Positions 1-11,679 are shown, counted from the first letter of the stretch. The stretch is DNA of 64,000 nucleotides from Turnera subulata (GCA_028386065.3 JAKUCV010002355.1:30259-94258), one strand, 5' to 3'. Translations and numbers: made by a program. Notes: generated from the sequence alone by a model not told the origin.

Positions 1-170
1 ACTGCCTGGCCAAAAAATAAAGCATGCGTGCCTCCTTTTTCTATACGTGGCAGCGCGTGTTCTGCACGTGATGTCCACTGTGCATTGTGGGCCCCACTTT
101 ATAATTTCTGATTTTTAAGTGGAATTTTTTTTGTATATTGTTTACTATAAATAAAAAGAAAAGAAAAGAA
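1..170. repeat. Left long terminal inverted repeat of a large element
   Basis: The first ~165 bases match, in inverted orientation, the block at about 9500-9662. Shared stretches include GGCCAAAAAATAAAGCATG and GCACGTGATGTCCACTGTG. The match begins at the window edge, so the true outer end lies outside. Long, imperfect inverted repeats enclosing gene-like DNA are typical of Mutator-like elements, but no target duplication can be checked on this side. Confidence 0.7.
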
Positions 171-280
171 ATTAAAATTTCTAACCGATCAAAACGATGA
201 GTACATGACCTTCCAAAGTCATCTCTTCTTTCTTTTTCTTTTTCTTCCCACGCACTCACTCATCGATTTGCAGCCACCCT

Positions 281-478
281 TTGGCCTTCATCTCCGCCGT
301 TCTACAGCTCGGCCACTCGCGGAGGCAGCAATGGCAGCAGAAGCGAGATAGTTTTGGCTTCTACAAAGGCACTTTTAGGAGCAGCCTTGAAGGCCTCGAC
401 GCACTAGGACGAATTCGTCCACGATCTAACCGGATCTGGATGGGTTCGTCTTGGGTCTTCTTCCCCTTCTCAAGTTGA
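281..478 (+). other. Hypothetical short ORF inside the large inverted-repeat element
   Basis: A 65-codon frame beginning MAFISAVLQLGHSRR follows a pyrimidine-rich leader (about 225-250). I recognise no domain. It may be a captured 5' exon or chance coding. Base composition is more balanced than the AT-rich surroundings, which is the only reason to list it. Confidence 0.2.
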
Positions 479-591
479 TGGTCTGGGTTCACAAATATAA
501 GGGTTCAAAGCAGTGTGCTCTTCTTGTGATGTACTCGCTTCCCACTATTTTTTTTTTTTTTGCGCAGATGATCTGTAAATTTGCACACATG

Positions 592-600
592 CATTTTTAT
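592..600. repeat. 9-bp target-site duplication, left copy (CATTTTTAT)
   Basis: CATTTTTAT directly precedes the element at 601 and recurs exactly at 2599-2607. Nine bases is the diagnostic duplication length of Mutator-like transposons. Confidence 0.9.
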
Positions 601-984
601 GGCTTCATTACGTTTTACCCCCCTGAACTTTCGTTGAAAAATGGATCACACCCTGTATTAAAAAAAACCGGTATTTAACCCCCTAAACTTTGTAATTCCG
701 CATTTCACCCCATTTCGTTAGGGTTTTTATACTTTAGTTAGTTGACTTAATAGAATGCACGGATGATCAACACGTGGCAAGCTCTTTACCGTCCGATACT
801 TTTTTTCATTTTAATTTTTTGAAAAAATATAAAAATAAAAAAATATTTTTAAAAAAAAAAATAAAAAATAAAAAACTTATATCATATGAAAAAGAAAAAT
901 AAGGAAACAAAAAAACGAAAAAATTATAAAAAGTATTATAAAAAAAAGTAAATAATTAACAATTATTATATTTAAAATAATAAA

Positions 985-1330
985 AATGCAAAAAATTAAA
1001 CTCAACAAAACAATTATTTGTCTTTTATGAAAAAAGGAAAAGAATACAAAAGAAAAGCAAAAAAAATTCTACTCTAATAAAATAATATTTTTCTTTTACA
1101 AAAAATGGTTAAAAAATTTACTCAACGAAATGATTTTTACAAAAAAGGCAAAAAAAAATCTACTAAATAATTTTTTTATAGAAAAAGGTAAAAAAAATTT
1201 ACTCAACAAAAAATTAATTTTATTTTACAGAAAAAAGCAAAAGAATTCAGCTCAGCAAAAAAATTATTTTTCTTAAAAAAATTTTTTTTTACAAGAAAGG
1301 GAAAAAAATAGATTAACAAAATACACAGAT
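985..1330. repeat. Degenerate ~60-bp A-rich tandem repeats in the MULE
   Basis: The block repeats a pattern of ACTCAACAAAA, then a T-rich run, then ACAAAAAAGGCAAAAAA at roughly 60-base intervals with heavy drift. It is non-coding and explains the low complexity of the left half of the MULE. Confidence 0.6.
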
Positions 1331-1599
1331 TATTGACACATATTATAACCATCTAATAAAATTGTTCTTTTTTAGTTATTTTATTTATAAAGAAAAAGCA
1401 ACAAAATCTATATAACCAAAAAAAAGAAAAAAAAAGGTTCCACTACAAAAAAGAAAATCGCACACACACATTGAACAACCCACCACCCCCAGTTAGCAAC
1501 CCGCCGCCTGCTATCATCGGAGCGAACAAAAAAAGTCACCGTGGCTAGGACTTCACCACCACCACCACCAAAATCACAACAACAGTGGCGTTAATTCAC

Positions 1600-2380
1600 C
1601 AGCATCACCACCAGCAACAATACCGATAGGGCGACTCAACCACTGCGCTCATCTACTCTGCCCCCTACCTTCTCTCCTTCCACCTCGCCGTCCAGTCGTA
1701 GCTCTTCCTCGCTTCGTCGCTCTCCCTCCAGGCCACCCTCGCTTCCTCCCTCTCCCTCTCCCTCTAGGGCCTCTGGGAATTCCGACAGGGCTATCCTTCT
1801 ACATCGACGCCTTCATCCCCTACGGCAGTCACTGCCTCCTCGCCGTTGTCAGCGGTGTCGAGGGCTCCATCCTCGATCTGCTCTTCCTCTCTCCATGTGC
1901 TCCTCCTCTTGCTCGTCTACGGCATCATTGCCCGGGTTGTGGGTGGGATCCTCTTTCTTCATCAATTTGGTTCAATCAATCCATTGGTTCAATTCTTGAT
2001 TGGGTTTGATTTTACAATATTTATTTTATGCTTTTGTAATGACGGTGGCCGAAATTGGTGGTGGCATGGTGGTGGAGGTTGGGAGAGGCCAAACCCAACT
2101 TCCTTCCTTCTCCACAAAAAAAGAACCATACTTGAAGAAAGTTAAGAGAGAAGAAAAGCTCACCAACGCCTTCGCCTTAGGCTTTTTCATAAATGATGTC
2201 AGTGAACTCCTTACCCGACTCATCGGAAGCTTTCACCCACACAACTGGTTCGCTGGAGACTTTGGACGGAATTTTTGGTTGGGGAGAGGATGGAGGCGGC
2301 AGGAGGAGGAGGAGGAGGAGGAGGCACTTTTCCTTTTTCCTATTTGTTTTTTTCATTTTCATCTTTTTCTTTTTCTTTAA
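1600..2380 (+). other. Gene-like, possibly captured host sequence within the MULE
   Basis: GC content rises sharply here and several overlapping frames are open. One (1846-2145) encodes a hydrophobic stretch, LHVLLLLLVYGIIARVVGGI, that could be a membrane segment. I do not recognise the donor protein. No continuous gene with convincing splice sites can be drawn, so this is recorded as candidate transduplicated sequence only. Confidence 0.3.
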
Positions 2381-2598
2381 TTTTGTAAAAAGTAAAGAAA
2401 TTATTGGATGGACTAGATATTGTCACGTGTCTTTCATCCATGAATTCCGTTAAGTCTCATAACGGAGTTGGAATCGGGTCAACCGCAGGGGGTGAACCGC
2501 AGAAATAGAAAGTTTAGGGGGTTAAATACCGGTTTTTTTAGTACAGGGGGTGATCCATTTTTCAATGAAAGTTCAGGGGGGTAAAACGTAATGAAGCC

Positions 2599-2607
2599 CA
2601 TTTTTAT
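2599..2607. repeat. 9-bp target-site duplication, right copy (CATTTTTAT)
   Basis: Exact repeat of 592-600, immediately after the right TIR of the MULE. Confidence 0.9.
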
Positions 2608-2852
2608 TGGTTAAAACCTTCTTGGTTTTTACCTTATGCCATCAATTGAGAGTTGTAGCAATTCTCAATTAATTTCTTGATGGATATGAGTATTGCCTTT
2701 GATTATGGTCATCGTCCTTTTTTATTGTTAATTACAACAAATAATCACGCCAACATTTTCATCTAGTCTCCTTTGATTTTGTGAGTAAGAAGTGGCGTTG
2801 CTAGTTGGCTTGGTGTTTAGCTTCAAACTGGATTTTCTAAAAAAAAAAAATA

Positions 2853-2868
2853 GCTCTGTGGTCATGCT
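2853..2868. repeat. LINE target-site duplication, copy at the poly(A) side
   Basis: GCTCTGTGGTCATGCT precedes the T-run that is the inverse of the LINE poly(A). The same 16 bases, with one mismatch, occur at 9087-9102 at the other end. Confidence 0.85.
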
Positions 2869-3038
2869 TTTTTTTTTTTGATGCAAACGATTATCTTTAT
2901 TGATGGATATATTTACAGAGTGTTGTGAGTACAAGCAAAGAAACAGACGTTATACATACAGGATGCACTAATATAAATGCTACGTTTAAGGGCGCTAACA
3001 ACTCGTAAAAACAGGGAGGTTGGTATAATAAGCTATAG

Positions 3039-6000
3039 TCACGTGTTATTGCCCAGTAAATGGAAATTTCTTCGAGGGCCTTTCCACGATCTAAGAGGTT
3101 CAGCATTGGAGATTACGAAGGAAGCACTGTAAGGGAAATCCTGCTGAAGTGACTTTAGCCAAACAGTAGCATGAACAATGATGCTATCAACAATTCTGTC
3201 CACGTTTGAAGATGTGTTCTTGAAAATTCTCCAGTTTCTTTCCAGCCAGAGAGCCCATAGTGTTGCCATACCGATAATTACCCAGATTGCAAGGCTGCCA
3301 TTAAAAGGGGAGACAAATGCCCATTGAAGGAGAAAAAGGTCCAGGGAGTGAGGAGCGCACCATTTAATATTCCACCATCTGCATATTTTACTCCACACTT
3401 GCCATGAAAAAGGGCAGAAGAGCATCAAACGATCCCTTGTCTCGACGCAAGACCCGCAGTAGACACACAATGAGTCGGCAAGGGAAATAATGCCACGATA
3501 GCAAAGTGCATCTTTTGTAGGAATTCCGTTGTTGATAGCGAGCCAAAGCCAACATTCAACCTTAAAAGGAATTAAGGTTGTCCATACAAAAGGTTTGCTT
3601 CGTGGTAGACAAGAGAGCCTACATAAGAATTTTCTACCATTCATCACAGAGTATGCGCCCAAACGATCATCAGCCCATGCCCAGATATCCGGTTTAAGTG
3701 GCTGTAAACGGAGGCCAAATATTTCTTCCAAAATGACATTAACTTGTAATAACTCCCATTCCCGTAACTGCCTCCTCCATAAAGTAGTCCAACTAGGTTT
3801 CTCATCAACAATATCACAGCAATCTTTAATAGAGAGCTCTTGAGAAAGTGAAAAGGAGAAAAGACGTGGATACCTGGTCTTGAAAGCACCATTGCCAGTC
3901 CAATTGTCCAGCCAAAAACGTGCAATGGTGCCGTCTCCCACTCGAATAGAAACACCATCCATAAGAGCATATCAGGTTTGACTACTAGCATCACCAGAAC
4001 CAACAATGTCCCTCCAAGTCTTCGAAGCCGCTGCCAGGTTAAAATAAGGCAACAAAACAGAGTGCTGGATTTCGCATTTATTTTTCACCAAAACTTTCCA
4101 ATCTTTTTATTCGGCTTGAGTGAATTTCCATAGCCATTTGAAAAGGAGACATTGATTGAGGATGTTTAGATCGATAATTCCCATGCCACCAAAATCCATG
4201 GGCTTCGAGATAAGCTTCCAGGCCACTAAGCATACTTTCCTTGAATCATTGAGACCCTGCCAAAAGAAATTTCTCATGAAGGAAATCAGCTTTTTTGCAA
4301 CAGCAACAGGTAGGCGGAATAGTGACATGTAATAAGTTGGGAGCCCTGATAGAACAGATTTGATTAAAGTCACCCGGCCTCCAATGGATAAATATTTTCC
4401 TTTCCATGATTTTAGCTTGGAACTGAATTTATCTAGAACAGGTTGCCATGCCGAAACTGACTTCATGTTGGCTCCAAGAGGGAAGCCGAGATATTTGATT
4501 GGGAGATGGTCGACCCGGCTGTGGAGCAAACCCGCGAGGTGTCTGACTTGAGACTGTTGCAAGCCAATGCCCACTACACTGCTCTTGTGGAAGTTGATAC
4601 TCAAACCAGACAATGATTCAAAAACTTTAAGACACCGTTTCAGGTTCGAGAGGGTATGGTGATCTGCAGGTGAAAATAGGATTGAGTCGTCCGCATATTG
4701 GAGAATCGACATTGGAATGTTGTGTATCCGGATTGGACTGATTAGCTCTAACTCTGCCGCCTTGGAGAGAATAATTGGGAGACCTTCAGCAGCTAAATTA
4801 AACAAGTAAGGAGATAGGGGATCTCCTTGTTTCAAGCCTTTGCCCATAGTGAATTCTCCTGTAGGTGACCCGTTTATAAGCACTGCCAGAGAGGAAGAGG
4901 ATAAGCACTCTTCGATCCACGCTCTCCATTTAGCACCGAAACCCATCGCTTGCAACACCTGCATCAAGTAACCCCAGTCGACGGAGTCGAAAGCTTTTCG
5001 AAAGTCAAGCTTCCACAGAATAGCATTGGATTTGTTTCTACTCAAAGAGTGCACTACCTCATTAGCTAAAAGAGCACCGTCTATAATGCTTCTACCCTCG
5101 ATAAAAGCAGTCTGTTGATTTCCAACCAAGCGAGGCATTACCACCTTTAGACGACGCGCCAGAAGCTTAGAGATAATTTTGTAAATGCCATTGACAAGTG
5201 TCATGGGTCTGAATTCGTCCAAAGCCTCAGCGCCAGCCTTTTTAGCAATGAGAGTAATGTAGGATGTATTAGCACCTTTGGGTAACCTGGCGTGTTCAAA
5301 GAACTGAGAGATAAGATTAAAGATGTCAGTTTTGATGAGATTTCAACACTTTTTATAGAATGAGAAAGAGAAACCGTCAGGGCCCGGAGCTTTGGAGCTG
5401 TCACATTCCCAAACAGCTTCTTTCAATTCATCCATTGAGAAAGGTTTTTCCAAGTTAGCAGCAGTTTGTGTATCCAACTGCCGAAATACCAAGGAACCAA
5501 TGGATGGTCTCGGCTGGTTGCTAGGGGAGTATAACTTGGTAAAAAATTCTCTTGCGCCCTCTTTTATTGTATTAGGATCTGACACCATCTGATTATCAAT
5601 CATAAGTTGATCAATCCTATTTTTTCTGCCCCTGATACTCGCTGAAATATGAAAAAATCGCGAGTTCCTATCTCCAAGTTTACACCACTTGATCCTTGAC
5701 TTCTGTCTCCAAATGGACTCTAATTGTTTGGTCTTTAACCCCAACTCAACTTTCAAATCAAGGCAGCTCTGCACTTCAGACGGGGATAGGACTCTACTTT
5801 CGGCTGCCAGGTCAAAATCATCAATCTGAGATTGGATGGAAGCAATGACCTTAATAACATCGCCAAAAACATCCCTGTTCCACTTGGCTAAAAGAGACCT
5901 CATCAAGCTCAATTTTTTGAGAAAGCGAAAGCGACCAGGAAAACAATAACATGCCTCTTCCCACATAGAGCCCACGATTTGTAGGAAATTCGGATGGTCC

Positions 6001-6764
6001 CACCATACAGCAAGGAATCTAAAGGGCTTTCTCCCCCAGTCAGTAGCGACTTGGGATAGGATTAAAGGACAGTGATCAGATTTTTGCTTACTAGCAGACT
6101 TCAAACACAGGTTCGGGAATTGAACACACCAATCGGCCTCGGCTAGAACCCTATCTATTCTGCTAGCAAAATTGAGATTTCCCCAGGTGTAAAGTCTGTC
6201 AGATAACCCGAATTCGATGAGCTCCATATTGTGAATAAAACACTTAAAAGCAGAGGCTCCCCTGTTATAAACTCTGCCACTTTTACGATCCAAAGGGCCA
6301 AGATTCTCGTTGAAATCTCCTGCAATTAGCCATGGAGCAGCAAAGGAAGGCTTTAGAGTGAATAGCTCATCAAACATGTGAATTCGGTCGTCAACATGTT
6401 TGTCGCCATACACTCCACATATAGTGACAGTAATATTGGTTCGCAGGAAAACCGCTTCAAGGAGGATCCAATTATCCGAGAAAGAAGACCGGAGAGGTTT
6501 GAGGATGTCACAATCCCAAATGAGCAGCAATCCACCAGCCCTTCCCCTGGCGTCGACATTGATGAAGTCAATATTGCCAGGTCCCCATAACTTATGGCAA
6601 AATTGTAAGTTTACATTTGCACATTTTGTCTTACAAATAAACAGTAAGTTGGCAGAGACACGTTTGACCAGGTCGCGTATATGAGCATGTTTTCTAGAGG
6701 ACGCAAGGCCTCTTATGTTCCAAGTAATAAAGCTGAACATAAAGAAGACGAGAAATACACTCAA
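3039..6764 (-). pseudogene. LINE-A ORF2: endonuclease - reverse transcriptase - zf-RVT, three in-frame stops
   Basis: One continuous frame of about 1,241 codons from ATG 6764 to 3039. It is interrupted by in-frame stops at 5343-5345 (after FSFYKKC), 4107-4109 (after WKFTQAE) and 3972-3974, with no frameshift. The N-terminal APE-type endonuclease shows FITWNIRG, GDFNEN, RIDR and SDHCP. The position usually Glu in FLCETK is Lys here (LLFICKTK). The RT shows QGDPLSPYLFN and the catalytic YADD (ILQYADDSILF). The C-terminal third has the zf-RVT pattern CVYCGSCVETRDRLMLFCPF. In life this enzyme nicks target DNA and primes reverse transcription of its own RNA. The stops prevent a complete product. 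Confidence 0.9.
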
Positions 6765-6787
6765 AAAAGAATGATCAGGGACGTGGT

Positions 6788-9052
6788 TCAGGTCTCAATC
6801 CGAGACCGCGTCCAATCTGCAGCTTCGTTTATCACCAGTGTCTCCAACATCTGATTAGTCTCTGACTCACATCTTGGTCTATCCCAACCAATTAGATCCC
6901 AAACTCTGTTGGTTTTGTTCACCTCCAACGAAGTAAACGAAACAGGGATTGAGGGAGATGTCACGTCCACATCCTCCGTGACAACCCTTTTGTTGAGCCT
7001 ACAAATATCAGAGTCGGTAACAGACTTTCAACTTTCAGGGGTAGATATAATACTACCCTCCTTCCTCAAGTACCGAAACTTCCTGTCTCTCTTCCACTGC
7101 ATGTTCTTAAGTATGGCCAAGACCTTTCTTTCCACTAGTTTCTTAAGGGAGGATTGATCGAACTCGGTAGGATCATAGGGTTCATTCCAGAAGTCCAAAG
7201 TTTGAAGCTTATAAGAGTGGCTGGATGAGGGATCGGTTATTGGTGTAGAGTTCCTGGTTTGGTGGGGGTTTTTGGAGGAAGAACACTGAGTCGAGGGGGA
7301 TATGGGGTAAGGGACTAAGGGTAGTCACTGTGGGTTATCGAGTGAGGGCTTGGTGATATTAACAAATGTTTCGAGTGGGCTACCAGAAACAAGGCCTAGA
7401 GCAAGTGGGCTAGATGTTATGGGTTGGGAATGGTAGTGAGTGTGAGAGGATGGATCGGGTGTCAGCATTGTGGTGGGGTAGGGTTGGGACAGTTCGGATG
7501 GAATTGACTTCGATGAGAGTGCGGAAGGTGTGCCTGGAGGTGGCTCACGTTCTTGCACGACTTTATTGATTATTGGGCCCAAATTAAATATCTCTTAGGT
7601 ATCTCAATCGGTTCTAGTGGCTGATAGGTTGGTTGTGGGACACAAAGTGCCAGGCAGTGCATGCGTCTTGTTGGAGGAAGCAGGTGTGATCGGTGTAAGG
7701 TTTCCGGTGCCACTCGTCGTCGCCTTGTTACCCTGAACTCCGCTGTCAACAAACTCAAAGGAAGACATAGAAGACCATACCCAATCTTGAGGATCGTATT
7801 GAGTTTCAACCATGCCAATCTTGTATGGCTTTCCCCCGATCGTGGCTGAGAACTCACGATTAATAAGGCCAAAATTGGTGGTTAAGATAAGGACTTCAGC
7901 AACATCCATACGAGACTTGCTCTTAGTGTCGCTACTACAGTCAATCATTGTTCCTACTTTGTCAGCAACAGTGGAGAAGAATTCGTCGTTCCAAACATGT
8001 GGGGGAACACCTCTGAGAAGAACCCAGCATAACCGGTTGGATGCAGCATCCCCATCTTGCCATGGTCTGAACTCACTAAAAAGCTGCGTGACAACATCTG
8101 GTTTATTGTTCAACACCTTTTGTAGATCATCATCAGTTTAAAACTTGATAAGGAAAGATGTACCGCCAAGGGGGATAGTTGAAATGTTGGTGTTGATGCA
8201 TGTAAGCAGAATAGTAGATAGGCTGTTGATGGGGATAGGATTTTTATGGGTCCCAAAAATGCATCGTTTGAAACATCCAAAGGATGTGTTTTTAGGAACG
8301 AACACTTGATTGTCAGGTGTGGGTGGAAGTGGCACGACGGGGGGCTGAGAAGAGCATTCGCCTTGGACAGCAGTAGCGTAGGACTTGTTAAAGGGGAAGG
8401 CAACAAAATTCTTGTTCGGTACCGAAGGCGGGAGAGGCGTGGATAGAACAGTGGTACTGCGACGACCTTTGGCTGGAGTAGCAAGGAGAGAGCAACCGTC
8501 CACTTGAACCAAGTTGATCTTCTGAATTAGGGATTGGAGTATGATGTTGTTCTTGAAGCGTACGAAAGCAAATCGCTTTCCACTTTTGTTCAACTTATTT
8601 GGGATGAATACGTCCATGACGTCGCCAAACCTAGCCATAACTAGATGGACGTCGGTGGGAATCCAACGAGCCGGTAAGTTCTCCACATAAATGCTAAAAA
8701 CAAGATTATTGTCGATGGCGCTTTGGATTGTCCTGCGACTCCATCGGGAAAAGTGGGTAGGCTTGGGATTCGGGGGAGATGGAGGGTGGTGGACTGTGTC
8801 CACTGAAGGGAGATGGTGATTTTGGAGGTTGGGGGTGTTTAATGGTGGTGTATCGATGACGCGATGGTGTGGGATGAGGGGTGGTTGGGGAAAGGGCTGG
8901 GTTGGGTTGATTTGGTACAGAGGGAGGTTAGATGGTGGCCGAGCAGTAGGGTACGGTGGCGCCGATGAGTTCAGGTGATGGGCGAAGGTGGGGATGCCAC
9001 CCGGGAGACCGGGAGACATAGGCTGCGAAAGAAGGGGTTGGGAGATGGTCAT
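6788..9052 (-). pseudogene. LINE-A ORF1: RRM-containing RNA-binding protein with internal stops
   Basis: A single frame of about 754 codons can be followed from ATG 9052 to the stop at 6788. It is broken by in-frame stops at 8138, 7604, 7325 and 7028. A proline-rich N-terminus is followed by an RRM with RNP2 (IYVENLP) and RNP1 (KRFAFVRF). A DUF4283-like region (CWVLLRGVPPHVWNDEFF) and a low-complexity Ser/Pro/Thr tail follow. RRM-type ORF1 proteins of plant L1 elements bind the element RNA as a chaperone. ORF2 starts 24 bases downstream in another frame. Confidence 0.8.
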
Positions 9053-9086
9053 TCCTGGCGAGATTGTGGCAGTTGCCCGAGAGGTC

Positions 9087-9102
9087 GCTCTATGGTCATG
9101 CT
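9087..9102. repeat. LINE target-site duplication, 5' side copy
   Basis: GCTCTATGGTCATGCT matches 2853-2868 at 15 of 16 positions and fixes the 5' end of LINE-A. Confidence 0.85.
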
Positions 9103-9371
9103 TGTGTTGGCAGGCAAGAGGTCATGCTTGGTTTCTCTACAGTTTTGTTGATTTGTGGGGGTGAACTCGCATTTCTTGAAGAGTAAATGGGTCGGGTGTC
9201 GCGTTCGAGATAGGGCCGGGAGCGCTCCGGCGAAGAGGAAGAAGGAGGCGTCGGGTGGTTCGAGGTGGCAAAGGCAGCACAGTTGTTCGTCGTTGAGGAC
9301 TTCTGCGGGTGTGGGGTTGCGCGGTCCAACGGGATGATGTTGGACACGACATCGTTTGATATTGTTTCCAT
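9096..9371 (-). other. Hypothetical ORF (91 codons) in the large inverted-repeat element
   Basis: The frame begins METISNDVVSNIIPLDRATP after an A/T-rich leader and ends just before the LINE insertion. It is Pro/Ser/Thr-rich with no domain that I recognise. The upstream A-rich tract (9375-9500) looks like a plant 5' leader. It may be a captured gene start carried by the element. Confidence 0.25.
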
Positions 9372-9499
9372 GGATTGTTTGTTTTTTTCTTTATATCCTT
9401 TTTTCTTGTGTGAAAATTTGTGGAATGAAGAGGAAAAAAGTTTGGGAGAAATCAGATGCACGAAGTGATCACATGGGGATTTTTTTCTTTTTGTTTTCT

Positions 9500-9696
9500 T
9501 TATGTTAAACAATTTATGAAATTAAAAATTGCAAATTATTTTTCAAAATAATGCAAAATCTTAAAGTAGGGCCCACAGTACACAGTGGACATCACGTGCA
9601 TAACACGAGCTGCCACGTTTCAAAAAATGAGGCACACATGCTTTATTTTTTGGCCGGGCAGTCTACGTCATCCGGCCGGCTGCCCGAGACCCCTAA
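9500..9696. repeat. Right long terminal inverted repeat of the large element
   Basis: Inverse of bases 1-170, ending outward in a GC-rich stretch (GGCCGGGCAG...CTGCCCGAGACCCC) that is itself an imperfect palindrome around 9650-9690. The outermost bases read inward as GGGGTCTCGGGCAGCCGG, a start plausible for a MULE. The matching outer end of the left copy is outside the window. Confidence 0.65.
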
Positions 9697-11570
9697 AAAA
9701 GAACGATAAATACGAGTAAAGACTCGTAAAAAGGACAAAAAATAATATAAACCCTAAGAGGTATTTTTTTAAAAGTACAGACCTTAAATATGTCATTTAC
9801 TTAATAAGCTCCATTGATACCTTTTTGGGGGGACAACCTTCTGCACATGGATGTAGTGTTACCTTGTTATGGTTTTTGTAAGGTTTTATGATCTTGTACA
9901 GGGAATTGCCTCCCCTTCGGATAGTAGGCTTTTGGACCCGTTGCAGATCGCGGTTTCATTGCCTATGTCTATATACTTCAGTGCCTCGTGCACGAAATTG
10001 ATGAAGAGGCTGAATTTCTTCCTAAATAATCCATGGCACATAAAAGACCTGCTGAAGCAGGTTCCCAGACCGATTCCATTGTCTTATGAAATTCAGTGAC
10101 TCTTTGTCTGTTCCATCGTGGAATAACCTGCGAACTTGATTCCACTGCCTTATGGGAATTATTTTAAATTTCTTGACTTTGCCTTTGTCTCTGGGCCAAC
10201 ATGTATAATTATTAAATAAGGTTAGTACAACGCACTGCGTCATCGAACTGTTCCAAGGTTAAATTTTGTCCCCTAGACCTGTTTTCTAATTGTCACCAAC
10301 CTATGCCAAGTCACCACGTCCAATCACGAGCGAGATCAAACTGTTTAGTTTGAGAAGAATACAATTTTTTGCTTTTAGCTGGAAGGATTAGTTAATATAT
10401 TTTGCCTTCAATCTTCATAATACTTTAGACCTTTGCCATTCCTGCTGACTTTGCGTTGGTGGCATAATTTGTAGCATTTTGGGTCGAATCCGTTGTAATT
10501 TCTCAAATATATGTTTCCCTCATTCATAATTTTACAGTAATTTACGTACTTTTTAATTGACTGTACACTACAGTCAATCTGTTCCATGATTTCTCACTTA
10601 TAATTATACAATCAGTGGAATATCGTTTAGTTACTGTATATTTAATGTATAACTGTTTAATTTTTCTATGCAATTTTTTTCTTGCACATAAGAGTATGTC
10701 TCACACATAACATGGAATATGGATTTTGATCAAATTATTACCCAAATTAAGTTTCCATTTACCGGCGCATTCAGTGCTTTGCCAACCATGCAGTTTCTTT
10801 TCTATTTTTTGTCTAACTTGTTGCAAGTAAATTAAGTAGGAAAATACAAAAAGTCAATGGGGGTAGTTGTTATGTCATGCTCATTATTTTTCTTTCATCA
10901 TCATAATCATTATTTTTGTACAAGGCCATAAGTATTATATGACTGCTAATTATGGACACAATTAGCAAGTATCACAGCTGCTATAATATTGAGTGATCAT
11001 AATATTTTTTTCCCCTCTGGGTTGGTTCATATTATTATACTTAAAACAATACAACAGTTTGCTTGGGTGGAGCTTGAATTTCGTAATAGCTAGATTCATA
11101 GTCATAACATATATAACGCTAGCCACATTTTTCTCTCAACTATGAAAAAACATCTCATGGAAATATTCTGGGAAAATAACTACAATTATATTGCTTTATG
11201 AATTACTTAGTGTTGTCCTTCAAAATTGGCCAAGAAAATGTTGTCCCTCTGCTACTTATAACATTCGTTGCTGCATAAATCTCAGTATTGGTAGCCAATA
11301 TTCATGGAGTATCTTTTCCTGTGGATGCTACTGAATTCGTTTAAATTATCTGGTTGTTTCTACCTACTATGATTACATTGGGTAGATGTCGAGATGGTTG
11401 ACTAGCTTGTTTTATTTAAGTAGTTCTCAGTATATAAACAATATTTCTAATGGTTGTCATGCACATGTATACCTGTTAATTGTCAAGAAATATCAGTTTT
11501 CAATTGATAAAATAAAATAAATTAAAATAACGTCCTCTCTTGTCTCATAATGTTAGAGTCTCAGAGGTAG
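9697..11570. other. Intergenic DNA upstream of the first dioxygenase gene
   Basis: AT-rich with no convincing gene. An open stretch at 9869-10099 has no recognisable product. From about 11060 the sequence resembles the upstream module found before the third dioxygenase (53440-54080), including the shared AAAATGTTGTCCCT block. Confidence 0.6.
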
Positions 11571-11578
11571 TAATCTCC

Positions 11579-11586
11579 TTAAATAG
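11579..11586 (+). promoter_or_regulatory. TATA box of dioxygenase copy 1
   Basis: TTAAATAG lies 94 bases before the ATG. The same box, as TTTAAATAGG, lies at the equivalent place before copy 3 (54065), which supports the assignment. Confidence 0.6.
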
Positions 11587-11679
11587 GAGGAACTTGAGGG
11601 CGGGAGCTAGTGAATGAAGAAACATATATACAGGAGAGAGCAAAGATTAATTCAAGTGATAAATTGCGAAAAAACAAAA

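Larger units (their letters stand above)
601..2598. mobile_element. Non-autonomous Mutator-like element (MULE) with long TIRs
   Basis: The element starts GGCTTCATTACGTTTTACCC and ends with its inverse. The inverted repeats run about 190 bp each (601-790 and 2410-2598) and are flanked by an exact 9-bp duplication, CATTTTTAT. No transposase frame is present, so it is non-autonomous. The inner part has a strongly A-rich repetitive half (780-1440) and a GC-richer, gene-like half (about 1450-2380) ending in a GGA-rich microsatellite (2290-2325). A MULE carrying gene-like DNA is called a Pack-MULE, but the donor gene is not identified here. It sits inside the larger inverted-repeat element. Confidence 0.88.
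2869..9086 (-). mobile_element. Near full-length L1-type LINE retrotransposon (LINE-A)
   Basis: A ~6.2-kb minus-strand element. It has a very short 5' leader (about 35 nt), ORF1 with an RRM, ORF2 with endonuclease, reverse transcriptase and a zf-RVT region, a ~170-nt 3' UTR and a poly(A) (T-run 2869-2879 on the given strand). A 16-bp target duplication with one mismatch flanks it. It carries no RNase H domain. Both reading frames are unshifted over their whole length and are broken only by isolated stop codons, so it is a moderately young, inactive copy. It inserted into the interior of the large inverted-repeat element. Confidence 0.93.

Noticed and set aside
9869..10099. 76-codon frame upstream of the first dioxygenase
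   Set aside because: No domain, no homologous partner at the other dioxygenase copies, and no clear splice or promoter context.
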